Positions 1 through 12,871 of a stretch of 64,000 bases of DNA are shown here, one piece after another. Every line of letters starts with the position of its first letter. Within the stretch, counting starts at the first letter, position 1. The notes under the pieces were generated by a model. The model searched no databases. It saw only the letters and a program-made list of their open reading frames with translations, and was not told the origin of the DNA. The stretch comes from Maylandia zebra (lineage: Eukaryota > Chordata > Actinopteri > Cichliformes > Cichlidae): contig NC_135167.1 in NCBI RefSeq assembly GCF_041146795.1, forward strand, positions 3,797,454 to 3,861,453, written 5' to 3'. Position numbers and translations under genes: made by a program.

Positions 1-1122
1 TGGTGAACTGAGATGATCTTTTAAAGCTTTTCTTTCAGACCAGCAGGAGGCAGCAGAGACTGATCTCTCTCTCTGACGACTGAACCTGGATCAGTTTCAC
101 TTTGAGCACTGAGGGAGGTCCAGTCGAGTTTACACCACAATAATGTTCCACTTTAAAGATTTATCTCCGGCTACGACACAGAGAGGAGAAAAAGAAACAT
201 TTTGACTGATGTGTGCAACAGCTGTTTACAGACACACACACACACAACCACACACACACTGCGTAAGGTTGTCGCTGCAGGTTGTTGTCATGGCAGTAGG
301 CTAAAAAAATGGCTGAAGATGATTTCCAGATGCTGATGTTTCTGCTGACTCGTTTATATTTTTAAAACAGAGCTGTGAGCTGATTGGTCCATTTTTAAGC
401 TGAAGTGTGAGTCATGGGTCTGCACCTTAAACTGACCCAGAGTCAGTTTACATCAAACTGAAAACCTGAAGACAGACAGCGTAGGAGGAGTTCCCGGTGC
501 ATCATGGGTAGGTTCCTCTCAGTAATCTGATCTGAGATCTGCTGCTGAGACAATGGAAACATCTGGAAATTATTCATCAGAGAGCAGAAACAGACCTGAG
601 CTCAGCTGAAGGAGACTGAAGCAGACCACTGGGGCTCCACTGCGCTCCACTCTGAGTCAGATGTTTCTGCTTTCTCAGGGGGTTCATCAGAGATGATTAC
701 CCACTCTGGAACTGGAAGTCAAACTGGTTGTAAGCAGCCACATTTCACGTGTCTAAGTTCTGACTGAATCTGAGAAGAATCACAGGTTTTGCCTCTATGG
801 GTGTTTTCATATGTAGTTCTCTTTTAAATGGGATCAATAATATTTGTCCTTATTTTTTGTCATATCTTTACTGTTGCATTGGTGGATGTTCATGTTAGAC
901 ATGACTCAGACCACACTGCTCTAAATGCTCAGTTTCAGACAGTTTTTTTCTAGCCTTGGATGTGTGTGATGTCAAAAATGGACGGGATCCTTCAGTAAGA
1001 GTATTCCCAAAGAGCTATTAGCCAAAATCTCACCATCATGTGTGCCATATCTTTAAAACATTTGAGGACATTGGACAGGTGGACGACAAACGAAGTGGCA
1101 GGCCTAAAAAAATGTCTGCAGC
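1..1122. other. left-edge intergenic sequence
   Basis: TTTTCTTTCAG at about 31-41 followed by short frames ending in stops could be the last exon of a gene lying to the left, but there is no protein match to support it. The rest shows no coding or RNA signal. Confidence 0.4.
230..259 (+). repeat. short CA repeat
   Basis: Interrupted CA units. Confidence 0.8.
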
Positions 1123-1407
1123 TAATAATAATGGATTGCATTTATATAGCGCTTTACAATTCCACTATTCATTCACTCTCACACTCCGGTGGAGGCAGCT
1201 ATAGTTGTAGCCACAGCTGCCCTGGGGTAGACTGACAGAAGCGAGGCTGCCATATCGCGCCATCGGCCCCTCTGGCCAACACCAGTAGGCAGGAGGTGAA
1301 GTGTCTTGCCCAAGGACACAGCGACCGAGACTGTCCGAGCCGGGGCTCGAACCAGCAACCTTCCGGTTACAAGACGAACTGCCAACTCTTGAGCCACGAT
1401 CACCCCT
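1123..1407 (-). repeat. tRNA-derived SINE, copy 1
   Basis: Read on the - strand it starts with a tRNA-like head containing GGTTCGAGCCCC, a B-box match. It continues with GTCCTTGGGCAAGACACTTC and ends in a GCGCTATATAAATGC-type tail next to TTATTATTA. This architecture (Pol III head plus L2/CR1-like tail) is typical of teleost SINEs. The second copy at 48004-48259 has the same parts. The short open frames across it are not genes. Confidence 0.75.
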
Positions 1408-2504
1408 GATGAACAATAACTAAAAGTTGTGTCTGTAAGAAAGCAAAGATCTGATACAGAAATGTCTCAGTGGAAAAGTGACTGTCAGGCATCCATTCTT
1501 AATGAAGAGAAACAGGAAAAGCCTGAGGTACACTTTGCCAAATGAAACATGCAGATGACAAAGAAAGAGATTTCCATATTGGATCGATCCTGCCCGGCTT
1601 AACAACAACTGCCTCTGGTTAATTAACCAAAGAAAATGAAAATAAACATAGTACTCCATGACGTGTGCTAATCAGGCTAATTTGGGATGGGTGTTTGAAT
1701 GTTGAGAATGCCTACTGTTGTATAGTATGAAAGACTGGCGTAACAGTGAGGATGCAAAGAGCAGAGGTAGTGAAGGTAGATGAGTGTCAGAGCTGCACAG
1801 AGCAGGTCAGGTACGACAGTGAGTGTCTACAGCCAACTGTAATGGTTTAGGGCTGCATTGCAACCTGTGATGTCTGGGACTTTTTCACAATGTATGGAAT
1901 TATGAATGTAAGAAAGGACAGTCAGATTTGGATTCACCATAAAATACAGTCTGGAAAGAGTCTGACTGGCAATGGCTTCATTTTTTAGCATGACGATTAA
2001 TTTTCATGAAGCCTTCATAAATGTACATCAGTGCAATCTCAGGATCATCAGGTGACATCCAATCCAATGTCCAATCCGAGGTGACAGGATAAAGCATTAA
2101 AATTGTTTGTGATGAGTGAAGTTCACAGAGTCACACTCAGCTATTTATTATTGATCATTTATTAGCGATGGACAAAAGCGCGCCTCTCCTCTCAGAATAA
2201 CTCTGACTGACAAATGTGACTTCGGGACCTCGGTCGGCCAATATCTCCTCATTCATCCTGTCTCTATAGAAAAATGCTCTGATTTATGGTTTCTATGACA
2301 ACAGTTTGACAACTTCCTGTTCCCACAACAGCTGAGAAAGGAAGTGAAGAGTCATTGCGTCTCTGCAGGTTATCATCGCGTGACGACTCTTGTGGTTTTA
2401 TCGAGTTTGCTTTTTTTGTTTTACACAAAGAGTTTGCTGTGAGTGAAGGTCAGGTGGAACCCGTTTTTATCCAGCTGCTATAAATATGAACACGTGAAGG
2501 AGAA
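1408..2504. other. intergenic, no gene seen
   Basis: Between the SINE and the GC-rich block. No coding, RNA or repeat signal recognised. Confidence 0.5.
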
Positions 2505-2950
2505 ATGAGTTCATGGGGAACAGACCAAAAACAGCTGCTCAGAATACAGAGGAGTGGAGGGAAAAAACAGAGCCCGAAACCAAAAAACAACAGTTCAGGA
2601 GGTCGACCGGGCCTCAGGGCAAAACTCAGAGGCTGGCGGCAAAGACAGAGACGTTCTGGAGGCCGGCTACGTGGCCAGCGGCGCAGAAGGAGCAGTTCTG
2701 GAGGCCAGCCGACGGAGACGGTGGAGCTTTGGAGGCCTATGATGTGGCCAGATGAGCAGACAGACAACCGAGGGCGGCTTTGCAGGTGGCCGGTAACGGA
2801 GACAGGGGCCTGCTGGATTGGGTGGAGCAGGATCAGACAATGGAGCGGTGAACTCTGTGTTGGGTGCTGCACATGGCAGACAGCTGGCTCAGCCAGCAGT
2901 GGTGTAAGGAAGCCAAGAGACACTGGAGGCTGGGCCTGCTCTGCATAACC
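2505..2950. repeat. GC-rich degenerate repeated block, unassigned
   Basis: Contains imperfect internal repeats around TTCTGGAGGCC and GGCCAGC, and has long open frames on both strands, a sign of biased composition rather than coding. It resembles repetitive sequence common in cichlid-type genomes, but I cannot name a family. It grades into the LINE tail at about 2950. Confidence 0.35.
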
Positions 2951-2989
2951 AGCTTTGGAAGACGGGACCGAGTTACACCATCAGAATCA

Positions 2990-3783
2990 TTAAAGAGTCT
3001 TTTTTTCTGCTGGATCGGGGGGGGAGGCATCTGCCAACATGGGCTGGGGAGAGAGAAGGAAGACAGAATAAAAGGCATGCCGTGGAAAAGACCCAGAGAT
3101 TAATAACTAGTATGATTCAATGCAGAGAGGTCTATTAACACATAGTGAGTGAAGAAGAAACACCCAGTGCATCATGGGAATCCCCCAGCAGCCTACACCT
3201 ATTGCAGCATAACTAAGGGAGGATTCAGGGTCAGCTGGTCCAGCACTAACTATATGGAAAAGAAATAGTAAAAACTTATATGATTTTACTCATGAAAGTG
3301 GCCACTTTCTCATTACTTTAATATATTGTTTTAGTAAGTATCCAAAACATACAAGTTTCATTATATAATTCTTCAAGGGATCTTATATCTGTTTTCACTC
3401 TTGTATGCTTTTCATACAAGTTTCACACAAGACAGATACAAACTTTATAAGATTTATATATATCTTTTCCATATGGGCTAACTATATGCTTTAGCAAAGA
3501 GGAAAGTTTGAAGCCTGATCTTGAAAGTAGAGATAGTGTCTGTCTCCCGAATCCAAACTGGAAGCTGGTTCCACAGAAGAGGGGCCTGAAAACTGAAGTC
3601 TATGCCTCCCATTCTACTTTTAAATACTCTAGGAACAACAAGTAGGCCTGCAGAGCGAGAGCGAAGTGCTCTAATAGGGTGATATGGTACTACAAGGTCA
3701 TTAAGATAAGATGGGGCCTGATTATTTAAGACCTTGTATGTGAGGAGCAGGATTTTGAATTCTGGATTTAACAGGGAAACCAC
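2990..3783 (-). mobile_element. L2-type LINE, 3' fragment, split by a MITE
   Basis: On the - strand, 3783-3478 encodes the C-terminal tail typical of fish L2-like reverse transcriptase proteins (FKILLLTYKVLNNQAPSYL, then APLLWNQLP and STFKIRLQTFLF). Downstream is a 3'UTR with TTATGCTGCAATAGG and CCCATGATGCACTGGGTG words known from these LINEs. The two parts are separated by the MITE at 3247-3469. Everything upstream of the C-terminal domain is missing, so it is dead on arrival. Confidence 0.75.
3247..3469. mobile_element. short MITE inside the LINE tail
   Basis: Left end TATGGAAAAGAAATAG and right end CTATTT-poor but matching CTTTTCCATA form inverted termini. CTAACTA occurs directly outside both ends (3240-3246 and about 3478-3484), the likely target duplication. 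The interior is AT-rich and non-coding, so it depends on a transposase elsewhere. Confidence 0.6.
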
Positions 3784-6700
3784 AGAGCATGATTGGTTGA
3801 CATGACAACGACGAGAGGGAGACTGAGGAAATAAATACTATCAGGGACCAAGCAGCCAAAAACATACAAGCACAGGTGTCATCTTCTAAAAATGGGTTTT
3901 ATTAAACCCCCGAAAAGAAGAAGTTACTACAAAACCTCAAAATAATGGAAGCAAGCTATTTTAAGAACTAAGTGGGCAACCAGACATAATTCTACTCCAA
4001 AAACAACAATATTTTACAAGATATCATAACTCAACAAACTGACCTCCACAATAAGAGACAGCTCAGCTTATATAGTAACTGAACGAACTATTTAAAGACA
4101 AAAAGCACAGAGACAGTAACTAAACATGACACAAGAAGAAACCCCGTTCCCCCTGTGTGGTTAAGTCCATTTTGTTGGCCTCTGCGCTTAAACCAGCTCC
4201 ATCCTTAGCATCCTTTTACTTAAGTCAGGAAGGACTGGAGCACCAACCAGGTACCAGAGTAATTCAGTTGTGTGATCACATGCAACCATCACCATACACA
4301 GAGGATAACGAGGGAATAGACTACATACACAGCTGAAACTGACTAATGAGACAGGGGAAGCAAAACTGAACAGGATGGAAGACTATCAAAATAAAACAGG
4401 AAGTAACAAACGCAGAGACCCAGGCAGTGACACATGGGCTAGCCACTAGAACAGGAAACAGACATGGACATGAGACTATGACAGACAATGAACAGAGCAG
4501 AAATCAAGAATTATTAATACAAGCTCAGAGGCACTGGAAATGGCATGTTCAGAAACTAGAACATAAAGAACAGAAGCTCAAACCCAAAGCTCATGATAAC
4601 ATAGACAATAACATATTTGGGAACCTCACATCATTCTCTTAAACTTTCAAAAATAAGTCCAGAACAAAAATTCAAATTCCTGGGTTATAATCTGAGATAA
4701 AGTACAGAAGCCAACATGCACTGTTGAAACAAAGTTGTTTAAAATATTACAAGTGTTGTTGAAGGTTTGCCCTCATCAGACTAGATAAATTTAGATTGGC
4801 ACACAAGCTGCTGTTTCCAGTCAGTAAAACTGATTTCCAGATATTAAAAAAATGTGCTGGATGCTGAAACGTTTTCTTTAAATGCATCAGTGACAGACAG
4901 ACAGACAGACGTTCACTTGACTAGGTGCATCCTGGCTGTGTTTACAGCAGCACTGCGTTCACTGTAATCAAACTGTAGAAATGAAGAGCTTCCTGTTTAC
5001 TTTAACCTTCCTTTAACTCAAACATCTGCAGGGGTTTGTTTTTCCTTCTTCAACTGTTCAGGTCTGAGGCTGACTCACAGTTTCCCATCAGGCGTTTAAA
5101 CTTCGGCACTTCTAGAATTCAGATTTTTTGTTGCGTCCGTGAAGGTAACACAATTAGTAGCTTGAGAATACATGGCGGTAACACTAAAATATAATTAATA
5201 AATGGTAAATTGATAGTTAATTAACCTTTAGTTACTGGTTATGTACTGTAATTAAATAATGAAGTGATCATTAATTGTGTAAACCAGATCCAACTTTAGA
5301 GTAATATCCACATAATGTCCACGTGATGTTTATAATATCTGTTTTAAAGCACGTAGAGGTTGGCAGATGGAGTTCAACACTGTGGACGTTGGTGTCCTCG
5401 TTTACTTTTACCACCTTTAGGCACTAAAATAGTTTGGATTAAAATACAACAACTTATGAGCGAGTACTGCCTCCCGATTGGCTGGACCTCAGCATCACGG
5501 AACGAGCAGCGATGATGATGATGATGACGCGTGTCTTTCACGTTGTGTCTTCAGTGCACTTTTGTTCTGTCTTTTCCAACTTACACATGTACTCTGGAGA
5601 GGGTCTTTTATTTTGGATATTCTCCATGTGTTCATGTCTTACTTAGTGGTTTTATTAGAATTATATATATTTTTGCATTTCAGTGTTTAATAACAACATA
5701 AAGAGTCTGTGTTTGTTTCACTAACAATGAATTTACCGTTTGTTGCCAATTTTTATCATAAAGTGTTGAGACTGAAGAAGGAAACTTGTCAAACACAACA
5801 TGTTTGCAGGGTTTTCTTGCTGAACAGCAGCTTGCTGTTTTATCCCCCAGGGATCAATAAAGTATTCTGATATTTCAGGTAATTTTCAGTTTTATTGAGA
5901 ACATTTACAGCCTCACAGCTGCTGTTTAATACAAAAAAGGATCAGAGGAATTTTCTGCTGCTGATCAAATGCATCCACAGTTCGTTCAGTCATTCTTGTA
6001 TCAGACTTTGGAGGCGATAGGAGAATAATATTTTGCACATAATTGTGTAAATGCATTGGGAAATACTATTTCTACATATGCAAGTTCAGTTCCTGCCCCT
6101 TTTTAACCTCTTTGCTGTAAAGCCTCAGCTTTACCCGACTGTTCCAGTGATGATAAATTCTTTTAAAAAATGTATCTCCTTGAAAAAAAGCATTCCCATC
6201 AGACAGTCAAGGCCAAGGCACAAAGGCCATTTTGATTTGCCAAACTTCCTGCGTGCATTTTTCCTGAAACAGGAACTGAGGTTTGATGATAGCTGGAGGA
6301 AATATCAGGATTTAATTCCAGGCTTTGCGCTTGCTGCAGAAACTGATGATTTTCTTTTGAAGCTCTTCACTTGTTTCAGGTCTGTCAGCGTGCTTTCATT
6401 TGATGTACAAACTGGTCTTAACCCGTTTTAATGCCTGTGTAACAGCAGCCGTTCATCCTGCAGATGGTCTGACTGCAGCTTTCTTTAATGTGTTACTGGA
6501 TTTACTGGTGTATAAACTTCTAACAGGAGCCAGTTTGAACACCAGTGAGTCACGGTGTTTGTTCTCTGCTGGAGGTTTGACTCATTAAATCAGATCCTGA
6601 CACACATTCAGGATCACAAATAAGCCTGGAAATGATTTTGTACGCTGGTTTGCTCCACAAACTGCTGACGTCTCACAGACCTGGAGGACGGAGGGGGTCG

Positions 6701-8838
6701 TGTGCTCTACAGGCCGTGAAAAACTCTGGATGCAAATGATAGTGATACCTGGCTGCATTAAAAACAAAAGCTCAGGTTTTCAGATTCTCTCTCTGTTCTT
6801 TAGTTTTTCTGCCTATAATTTTCCACCTTCCTCTGTGTTTATAGCAGCAGGTAAAAATACATGTAATTACTGTAATAACACAGTAAAACTGTGAGCATTT
6901 GGCAGGAAGTCACAGCCTCCCAGAATTCTGTGAATTAAATCATAATTCTGGTGAATCATCATTTCGAAATGTTTGCCTCCTCTGTCCTCCTCACACTGGA
7001 GTTTAAACATTCAGCCTCCCAGCAGTGCTCCTGATTGGTCAGTGACATTGTTTGTTGTCAGCAGCTAAACATGTTGCAGGCTTAAATCGCACATGTAAAA
7101 ATTGTCTAATCATGTGCGTCCGTGTTATCCGCATGCAGATGGCAGAGCAGGTTGGCTGCTCATGTCTGCGTTGTTCGAAATGACCGCAAACTGTTGTTGT
7201 GAGGGTCGGCACAGTTGGCTCAGAGTCCGCTGGCAGAGTCCTGAATGGATTTATAATGTGGTAAAAACACTGTTGGCTGCGTGAGGGTGAGGGTGGTGGG
7301 AGGGAGCATGAGGAAGGGAGGGTGGGTTGGGGGAGGTAATGACTTCCAGCTGCCTGAGGCTGAGCAGAGGAGGATGTTCGATTTCTACGCCATCAGAAAC
7401 TGTGGCCTGCTGAGCCCAGCATGTTCGAGCTGGACTGAATTAGTTTAGTCAGTGTTAATAATATTGTTAATAACTGTTTGCATAAAATATATTAGGGGGT
7501 CCCTGCAGCCCAATTTCTTCTGCTCAGTTTTCTCTGCTTTTGTTTGCATAACTCAGATGTCTTAATTAGTTGGACTGAACGTGCTCAAAGACAGATTTAT
7601 CAGCTTGAGCGAGTTCCTGTATGTACAAGCGGAGAAGTAATATTAGAACAAGGCTGATAACAATATTAATGGATTCTGATCTTTTCCTCCATGCTTTGTT
7701 TGGCGTTTGCAGGAAACACGATATTGTCTGGTATAATGTTGCAGTTTGATTGATGCTCACCATGAAAACACCTCCTCACTTCCAATTTGTGCTTCCTACA
7801 GGAAATGTATTTTTACTTCTTGCACGTAAGTGTAGCCATGATGTCACAGTTAATTCTCTAAAGGAACAGTCAGTCATTTTTTGAGACCAACGGATGCAAT
7901 CTCATTAGTTTATAATTAATTCATTAAAAATAAATTGGACAGACTCCCAGTTTCTGGAAGCTGCCATCTTCAGATGGTTGAGCTGGACGTTGCCATTCTG
8001 CAAGATCAGCTGCAATGGTCGTACACCAAAGCCAGAGGAGAACAGAACTCGTAGGCATTCATGTGCCGTGTGTCTGCACCTTCAGACTATAGATATGAGA
8101 AGAGAAGGGGTCGCACTTACTAAAGAACCAGAAACACATAGGAAAGAGACAGCGCCACTGGTATCAGGATAAAATGTCATCTTCTTCCTCCACACCTCAG
8201 CCTTATCTCCTGAACCAAAGTCAAGGCTCTAACACATGAAAGCGTGCATAAACATTCTTATTTATTCCTGATTGTATCCCAATTACTTGTTGTCAGCAGA
8301 TTACACATGTGACCCTCCCATCTCTAAACAATGACTGCTGGTTATAAGCTAATATTATTCCAGCTAATGTTAGGCTTGAATGTCCTAAAAATCACACTTT
8401 GCCTCCGATGAAGTTTGAATACATTCTCACATCACATCATTTATTCGCTCAGTGTCAGTCCAACAATGTTAGATCCACTTCAAAGACAGTTTCCCCAACA
8501 CTGCGGCAATAACAGCAGCACTTACCAACAGAAAAGCTGATATCCTCAACAACTCGCTTGAGTATTGTCGTCATCTTTGACTCATCTTTGACTCCTTTCA
8601 CAGCTGAGGTAAACAGAGGCAACAGATGAACGGCAGCCAAAGTTGTTTGTCCTACAGCGGCCACCGTAGCTAGGATTATGCACTTGAATATGGAGGGACA
8701 AGAAAACCAAATTCAGTTGCCTGCAATCTGCACTCTACTGACGTCTAGTAAAAAGGTTGCCGTATGCTTCACTGTCGCTTGTTTCTGTTGAATAACCTTC
8801 AGGCGCTGAAGCCACTTCTATTATAATATTCTGTGCTA
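3784..8838. other. intergenic, no gene seen
   Basis: AT-rich sequence with short CAGA and GATGAT runs and the LINE tail at 5842. Open frames such as 6051-6431 have no recognisable domain and no codon-like character. The - strand frame 8664-8455 next to a donor-like CCAACAGAAAAG complement is unassigned. Confidence 0.6.
5842..5875 (+). repeat. LINE-like 3' tail
   Basis: TATCCCCCAGGGATCAATAA followed by AGTATTCTGATA matches the 3' end of common fish retroposons that finish in TCTGAT repeats. Only the tail is seen. Confidence 0.4.
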
Positions 8839-9691
8839 TCCGGTTGTTCAGTGATGACGCGACGAATCCTACTTCCGGGTCTAAAGTAGTCTGCGTTTAA
8901 TATGGCTTTTGTGTTGTTAACATGTTTAATGTTTTGTATTTCCTTCTATTTAATCTCAAAAAGCTCCTAAAACAGTCAGTGATCACTGTTGACCTCCCTC
9001 GGCTTTTATTACCGCTAATCATTTATTTAAGCTCAGTTTTTAAAACCTTACGATGTAACTACAGCCCAGCCCATGCAGCAGTATATTAATGACTTACCTC
9101 GTATTGTGGATGGATTATCTCAGTTGTTCTCCTGGCTGAAGTTTGGTCCTTTTACAGCATCCTGCCATGCGATTACATTTGTTCCTGACCACCGAGAACA
9201 CTCACGTTAACTTTTATCGAGTGGAAAAAAAGTTAGCTTGTTTATATTATGCTAACATAGCTGTGTCGCTAGCGATCATGTAGCACATCATTATATACCA
9301 GCTAGCCCAACTTCAGTAACCCTACAAACGTCACTGCTGTTTAGTTTTCTGTCTTCATTTATGCTGGAAGTGATAACAGAGCTGTACATTTTAATTTGTT
9401 TCCAAAACCCCGCAGCCAGGACATGCTATATTGTATTTAGATAGAAGCTAGCGAGCTAACTCCCTGCTAACTTCTAACTCCGTTAAATGTCATAAATTCC
9501 GTTTTCATGGATGCCTGGATGTTAAACTCAATTGTTACACCTGGTAGAGCAGAACGCTGATCATTTTATTAAAGATAAGACTTTAGACAGTTTTTCAACT
9601 CTCAGTAATGCCACAGTGATCGTTTGATATATGGACCTGCAGCGGAGTTTAGACCCAGACACGGCTAGTGACGTCAGACTGAATGACCGGA
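8839..9691. mobile_element. non-autonomous TIR element, copy A (853 bp)
   Basis: Ends are inverted repeats starting TCCGGT, imperfect over about 20 bases, flanked by TA on both sides. The interior has no coding capacity. It is colinear with the copy at 44931-45785 over its whole length at high identity. TA duplication fits Tc1/mariner-like or a few other superfamilies; the terminal bases do not let me choose. Confidence 0.8.
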
Positions 9692-10080
9692 TACTGACTA
9701 GAAGTAACGTAAGGAACATAGATCTGTCCACCCACCACTGGGGCAGCATTCTAAGTTAAGATGCCAATGCTTCCAACTATCCGACCCTCTCCAGGATCTT
9801 CCCCAGTGCCTCTTCTTGATTGAATGTTATCAAGAGAACCCAGGCACCCGTCAAAGGAAGCTCAGTACTGTTTGCATCCATGATCTTATCAGTGGAGCGG
9901 TTTGTGGGCCTGAGTGATCCCACGAGATAGTTTGTTTTCAATCCTGGTCGGGTCTCCCAAGGCAAAAAAGCCTTTGATGAAAATATCTACCTAGAAACGT
10001 CAGAATAGGGACACTTTGGTCCCGCTCTGAAGCCAGGCCTGGGTGAGGGGCTGATAAGCTAGCACATGGCCTCCAATTAC
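9692..10080. other. unassigned segment next to TIR copy A
   Basis: A short - strand open frame (9965-9777) and words such as GAAGCCAGGCCTGGGTGAGGGG suggest decayed retroelement sequence, but I cannot assign a family. Confidence 0.25.
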
Positions 10081-11814
10081 TGACATAACTGTAACGCTGC
10101 TATTTCTTTACATTCTTTTCCTAATTTTATTCAATATAAATAATGTTTTTAAAGTCACACAGTTTGTCACATCTGTGTGAATTATGAGAGAATATTTGTT
10201 GCCCATGGCTTCATTCCTTACTAGAGAGTTAATAAAAGTATTAAGTTAGTTAAAGCTGTTACAACACATCAGAAAACGTGATGTTCAATCATACGTTGGA
10301 GTGAGGAGGTTGTGATCTTTCACAGCCAGCACAGAAAGTGTTTTTCTAGACTCTGGGCTGCTGGGTGAACCAAGTCTGTGACATTTCTGTATTTCAAAGT
10401 CTGCCACAGAAGAGAAAGCTTTCTGCTGGGACTCTATGGGTTTTAGGGCTTCTTCTTTCTAAATGACAAACACAATGTGTGATGAGGTCTGAAAAGTTTA
10501 GTTTGGTGATGTGGTGGTTTGGTTTTGTGGTTTGGTTTGTGGTTGAGGTCTGATCTGGATGCAATAACCAGAACATGAAGCCTACATAGTTTCTTTTCCA
10601 CAAACTGAAGGTGATTAATGTTCCCTGGATCTTTTCTGGACTGATGAATATGATGCTAATGACGAGGAGGAGGAGAATCATCTGCTTGGTTCAGAATCTC
10701 CGCTGCTCTGTTTCTGCATTGATTCTTCCATCTTAACCTCTGCAGCTGCTGAAAAGAAAAGATCCTGAAGGAAGTAAAATAAACAAAGGGAAAGCAGAGG
10801 GTGGGGGTGGAGGTGCAGAGCTGAGTGGAAAAAGCAGGGTGAGGGTTAACTGGGGCCCCAGGTATGTTCTCCACCCCCAGCACTGTTAGCTCAGTTTAGA
10901 TTAGCAGCCCTGCAGCAGACTCAGACTAAATATGCAGCTATTTCGGTTAAGAGGTTGATTCAGCTTGAACTGAATCAGCCTCTTAGAAACATCCTGCACA
11001 TTCACAGAAACCTGCAGCTCACAGCAAACTTCATAAACACCTCCAAACATTGGCACCGAATTTAAGGGAGATCAGACAGAGCGGAGACTCGTCGGTTTGC
11101 TGAACACTTCAGTTAAAAACAACAAAGAGCTTCTGATTGGTGTTTGCCTCATCAGGTAGTCAGCTGTTCTCCTGGACGGACTGGTGCCTGTTTCTGGTGT
11201 CAGATTAACACGCTCGCTGATCCTGATACTGATGAAGACAAACACACGTCTGATTCTTAATTAAACAGGAAACAAGCTGACTGATTCACTTTTCACTGCA
11301 TAGCTAATAAGTCAAATAACAGAAAGAAAAAAAACTGAAATAGGGCAGAAAGCAGGATGATGACAGTCTTAGAAAATTCAGTTTAAACTGCGGAAACCAG
11401 CCTTAGAAACCAGAAGGAGACGTACAAAGAGACAGATAAACAAGAGCTCAAGTTTCATCTCAGCTTTCAAGGTCATTGTGCTTAAATTCAAAGCAGATCA
11501 TCTGTTTTACTGAACAGTTCACCCTAAAATCAGATATGTGCTCTGGTCTGCAGAGCTGTTTATCTACTTCGATGAGTTCTGTGTCAGTTGCTTGGTGTGA
11601 GTTTTTGAAACGCAGAGATCTTACTGACTACAGCCGCCAACAAAAAGAAGTGTGCAGCTGGCTAACGTTGTCCATCAGGCATTTCTTTTTAGGAATTGAG
11701 TAATAATTTCTGGGAAGAAATCTTACTGCTCAGTAAGTATTATTTCTTTAATTTGTTAATCTTTTAGCACTTTGAGCACTGCAAGTCAAAGCCATGTAGT
11801 TCTATTATATAGAC
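10081..11814. other. intergenic, no gene seen
   Basis: Low-complexity GGTTTGG/TGGTTTG stretch near 10500-10550, otherwise unremarkable non-coding sequence. Confidence 0.5.
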
Positions 11815-11945
11815 ATGCCTCCATCCGCTTTTCTAACAGCTTGTCCAATTTGTGCTTGCAGGGGGACTGCAGTCGATTCCAGCTGTCATGTAAAAGGTGA
11901 GTTAGACCCTGGACAGGTTACCAGCCCATCACATATCCAGAGTTA
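11815..11945 (-). repeat. retroposon 3' fragment, reverse orientation
   Basis: CCCTGGACAGGTTACCAGCC preceded by a CATCCGCTTTTCTAACAGCTT-like end matches, in reverse, the tail of fish LINE/RTE-type retroposons that end in GGATGG repeats. The same type is seen at 19341 and 33722 in forward orientation. Confidence 0.5.
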
Positions 11946-12082
11946 GGCCGTCTCTTTGAATATCTCCAAAACTGGTCAACAGACTTAATTTTGATGGATA
12001 AATATACTTGCAGGACGACAGAAAATTATTTAGTTTAATTAGTACTAGGAAATTACTGCTCATAACACAAGTAGAATACTTA

Positions 12083-12871
12083 CAGTCATATGAAAAAGTA
12101 AACCCCATGATTGAGTAGTTTGTAAAACCGCCTTTAGCAACAGTAATTTCAAGTAATGGTTTACTGTATGACTTTGTCAGTCTTTTACATCGTTGTGGAG
12201 GGATTTTGGCCCACTGTTCTTTAACATGTAGCTTCAGGTCATTGAGGTGTGCAGGCATTGACTTATACATAGTCCTGTTAGGATCCTGCCAGAGCTTTTT
12301 ATTCAAGTTAAACACTTTGGTATACAAAGGAGTCCATGGTTCACTCAGTGACTGCAGGGTGTTCAGGTCCTGTGGCTGTGAAACAACCCCAACTCTTCAC
12401 CCTTCCACCACCGTGCTGACAGTTGGTATGTGGCATTAGTGCAGATATCATCCAAGCATGGTGCTGCGCATCTCTAAGTTAGTTTCGTCTATCCAAAGGA
12501 TGTTGTTCCAGAAGAGTTTTTTTCAGATGCAACGCTGCACTTCTTTTTAGACAGAAGAGGTTTTCTCGTGGCAACCACTCTGAACAAGTCTTTCTCCAAC
12601 CGCGCTGACATTAACTTTAACGTTTAAAATGCGAACTGATATGCAGTTTCTCTGAGCTGCCTCGTCTGACCTCGGGGTGAATTTCTGGTACATCCACTTC
12701 TGCATTTATAGAGATGCTCACCTGCCGATCATCAGTTAAACAAGTGCATCTGACCAGCAGCATCTGCCTCTTAATTCCACTTAATACCTCTGGAAGCAAA
12801 AAGGATGTTGTTAATTTTTCACACGACTGCATAGAGTCCTGTGAAAATGTTTGGGTTTTTTTATATGACAG
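12083..12871 (-). pseudogene. Tc1-like DNA transposon, internally deleted
   Basis: On the - strand, about 12295-12105 encodes the C-terminus of a Tc1-type transposase (LNDLKLHVKEQWAKIPPQRC, then KGGFTNY). Further up, the sequence encodes decayed earlier parts of the same protein. Near 12305 the frame jumps, removing the stretch that in intact relatives holds the second catalytic Asp and the final acidic residue. Inverted ends CAGTCATATGAAAAAG and its near-complement at 12857-12871 mark the element. Multiple stops and the deletion make it inactive. Confidence 0.8.

Noticed and set aside
1..130. Possible last exon of a gene to the left (acceptor TTTCAG near 41)
   Set aside because: Three frames all stop soon, and none has a recognisable C-terminus; cannot be decided without upstream sequence.
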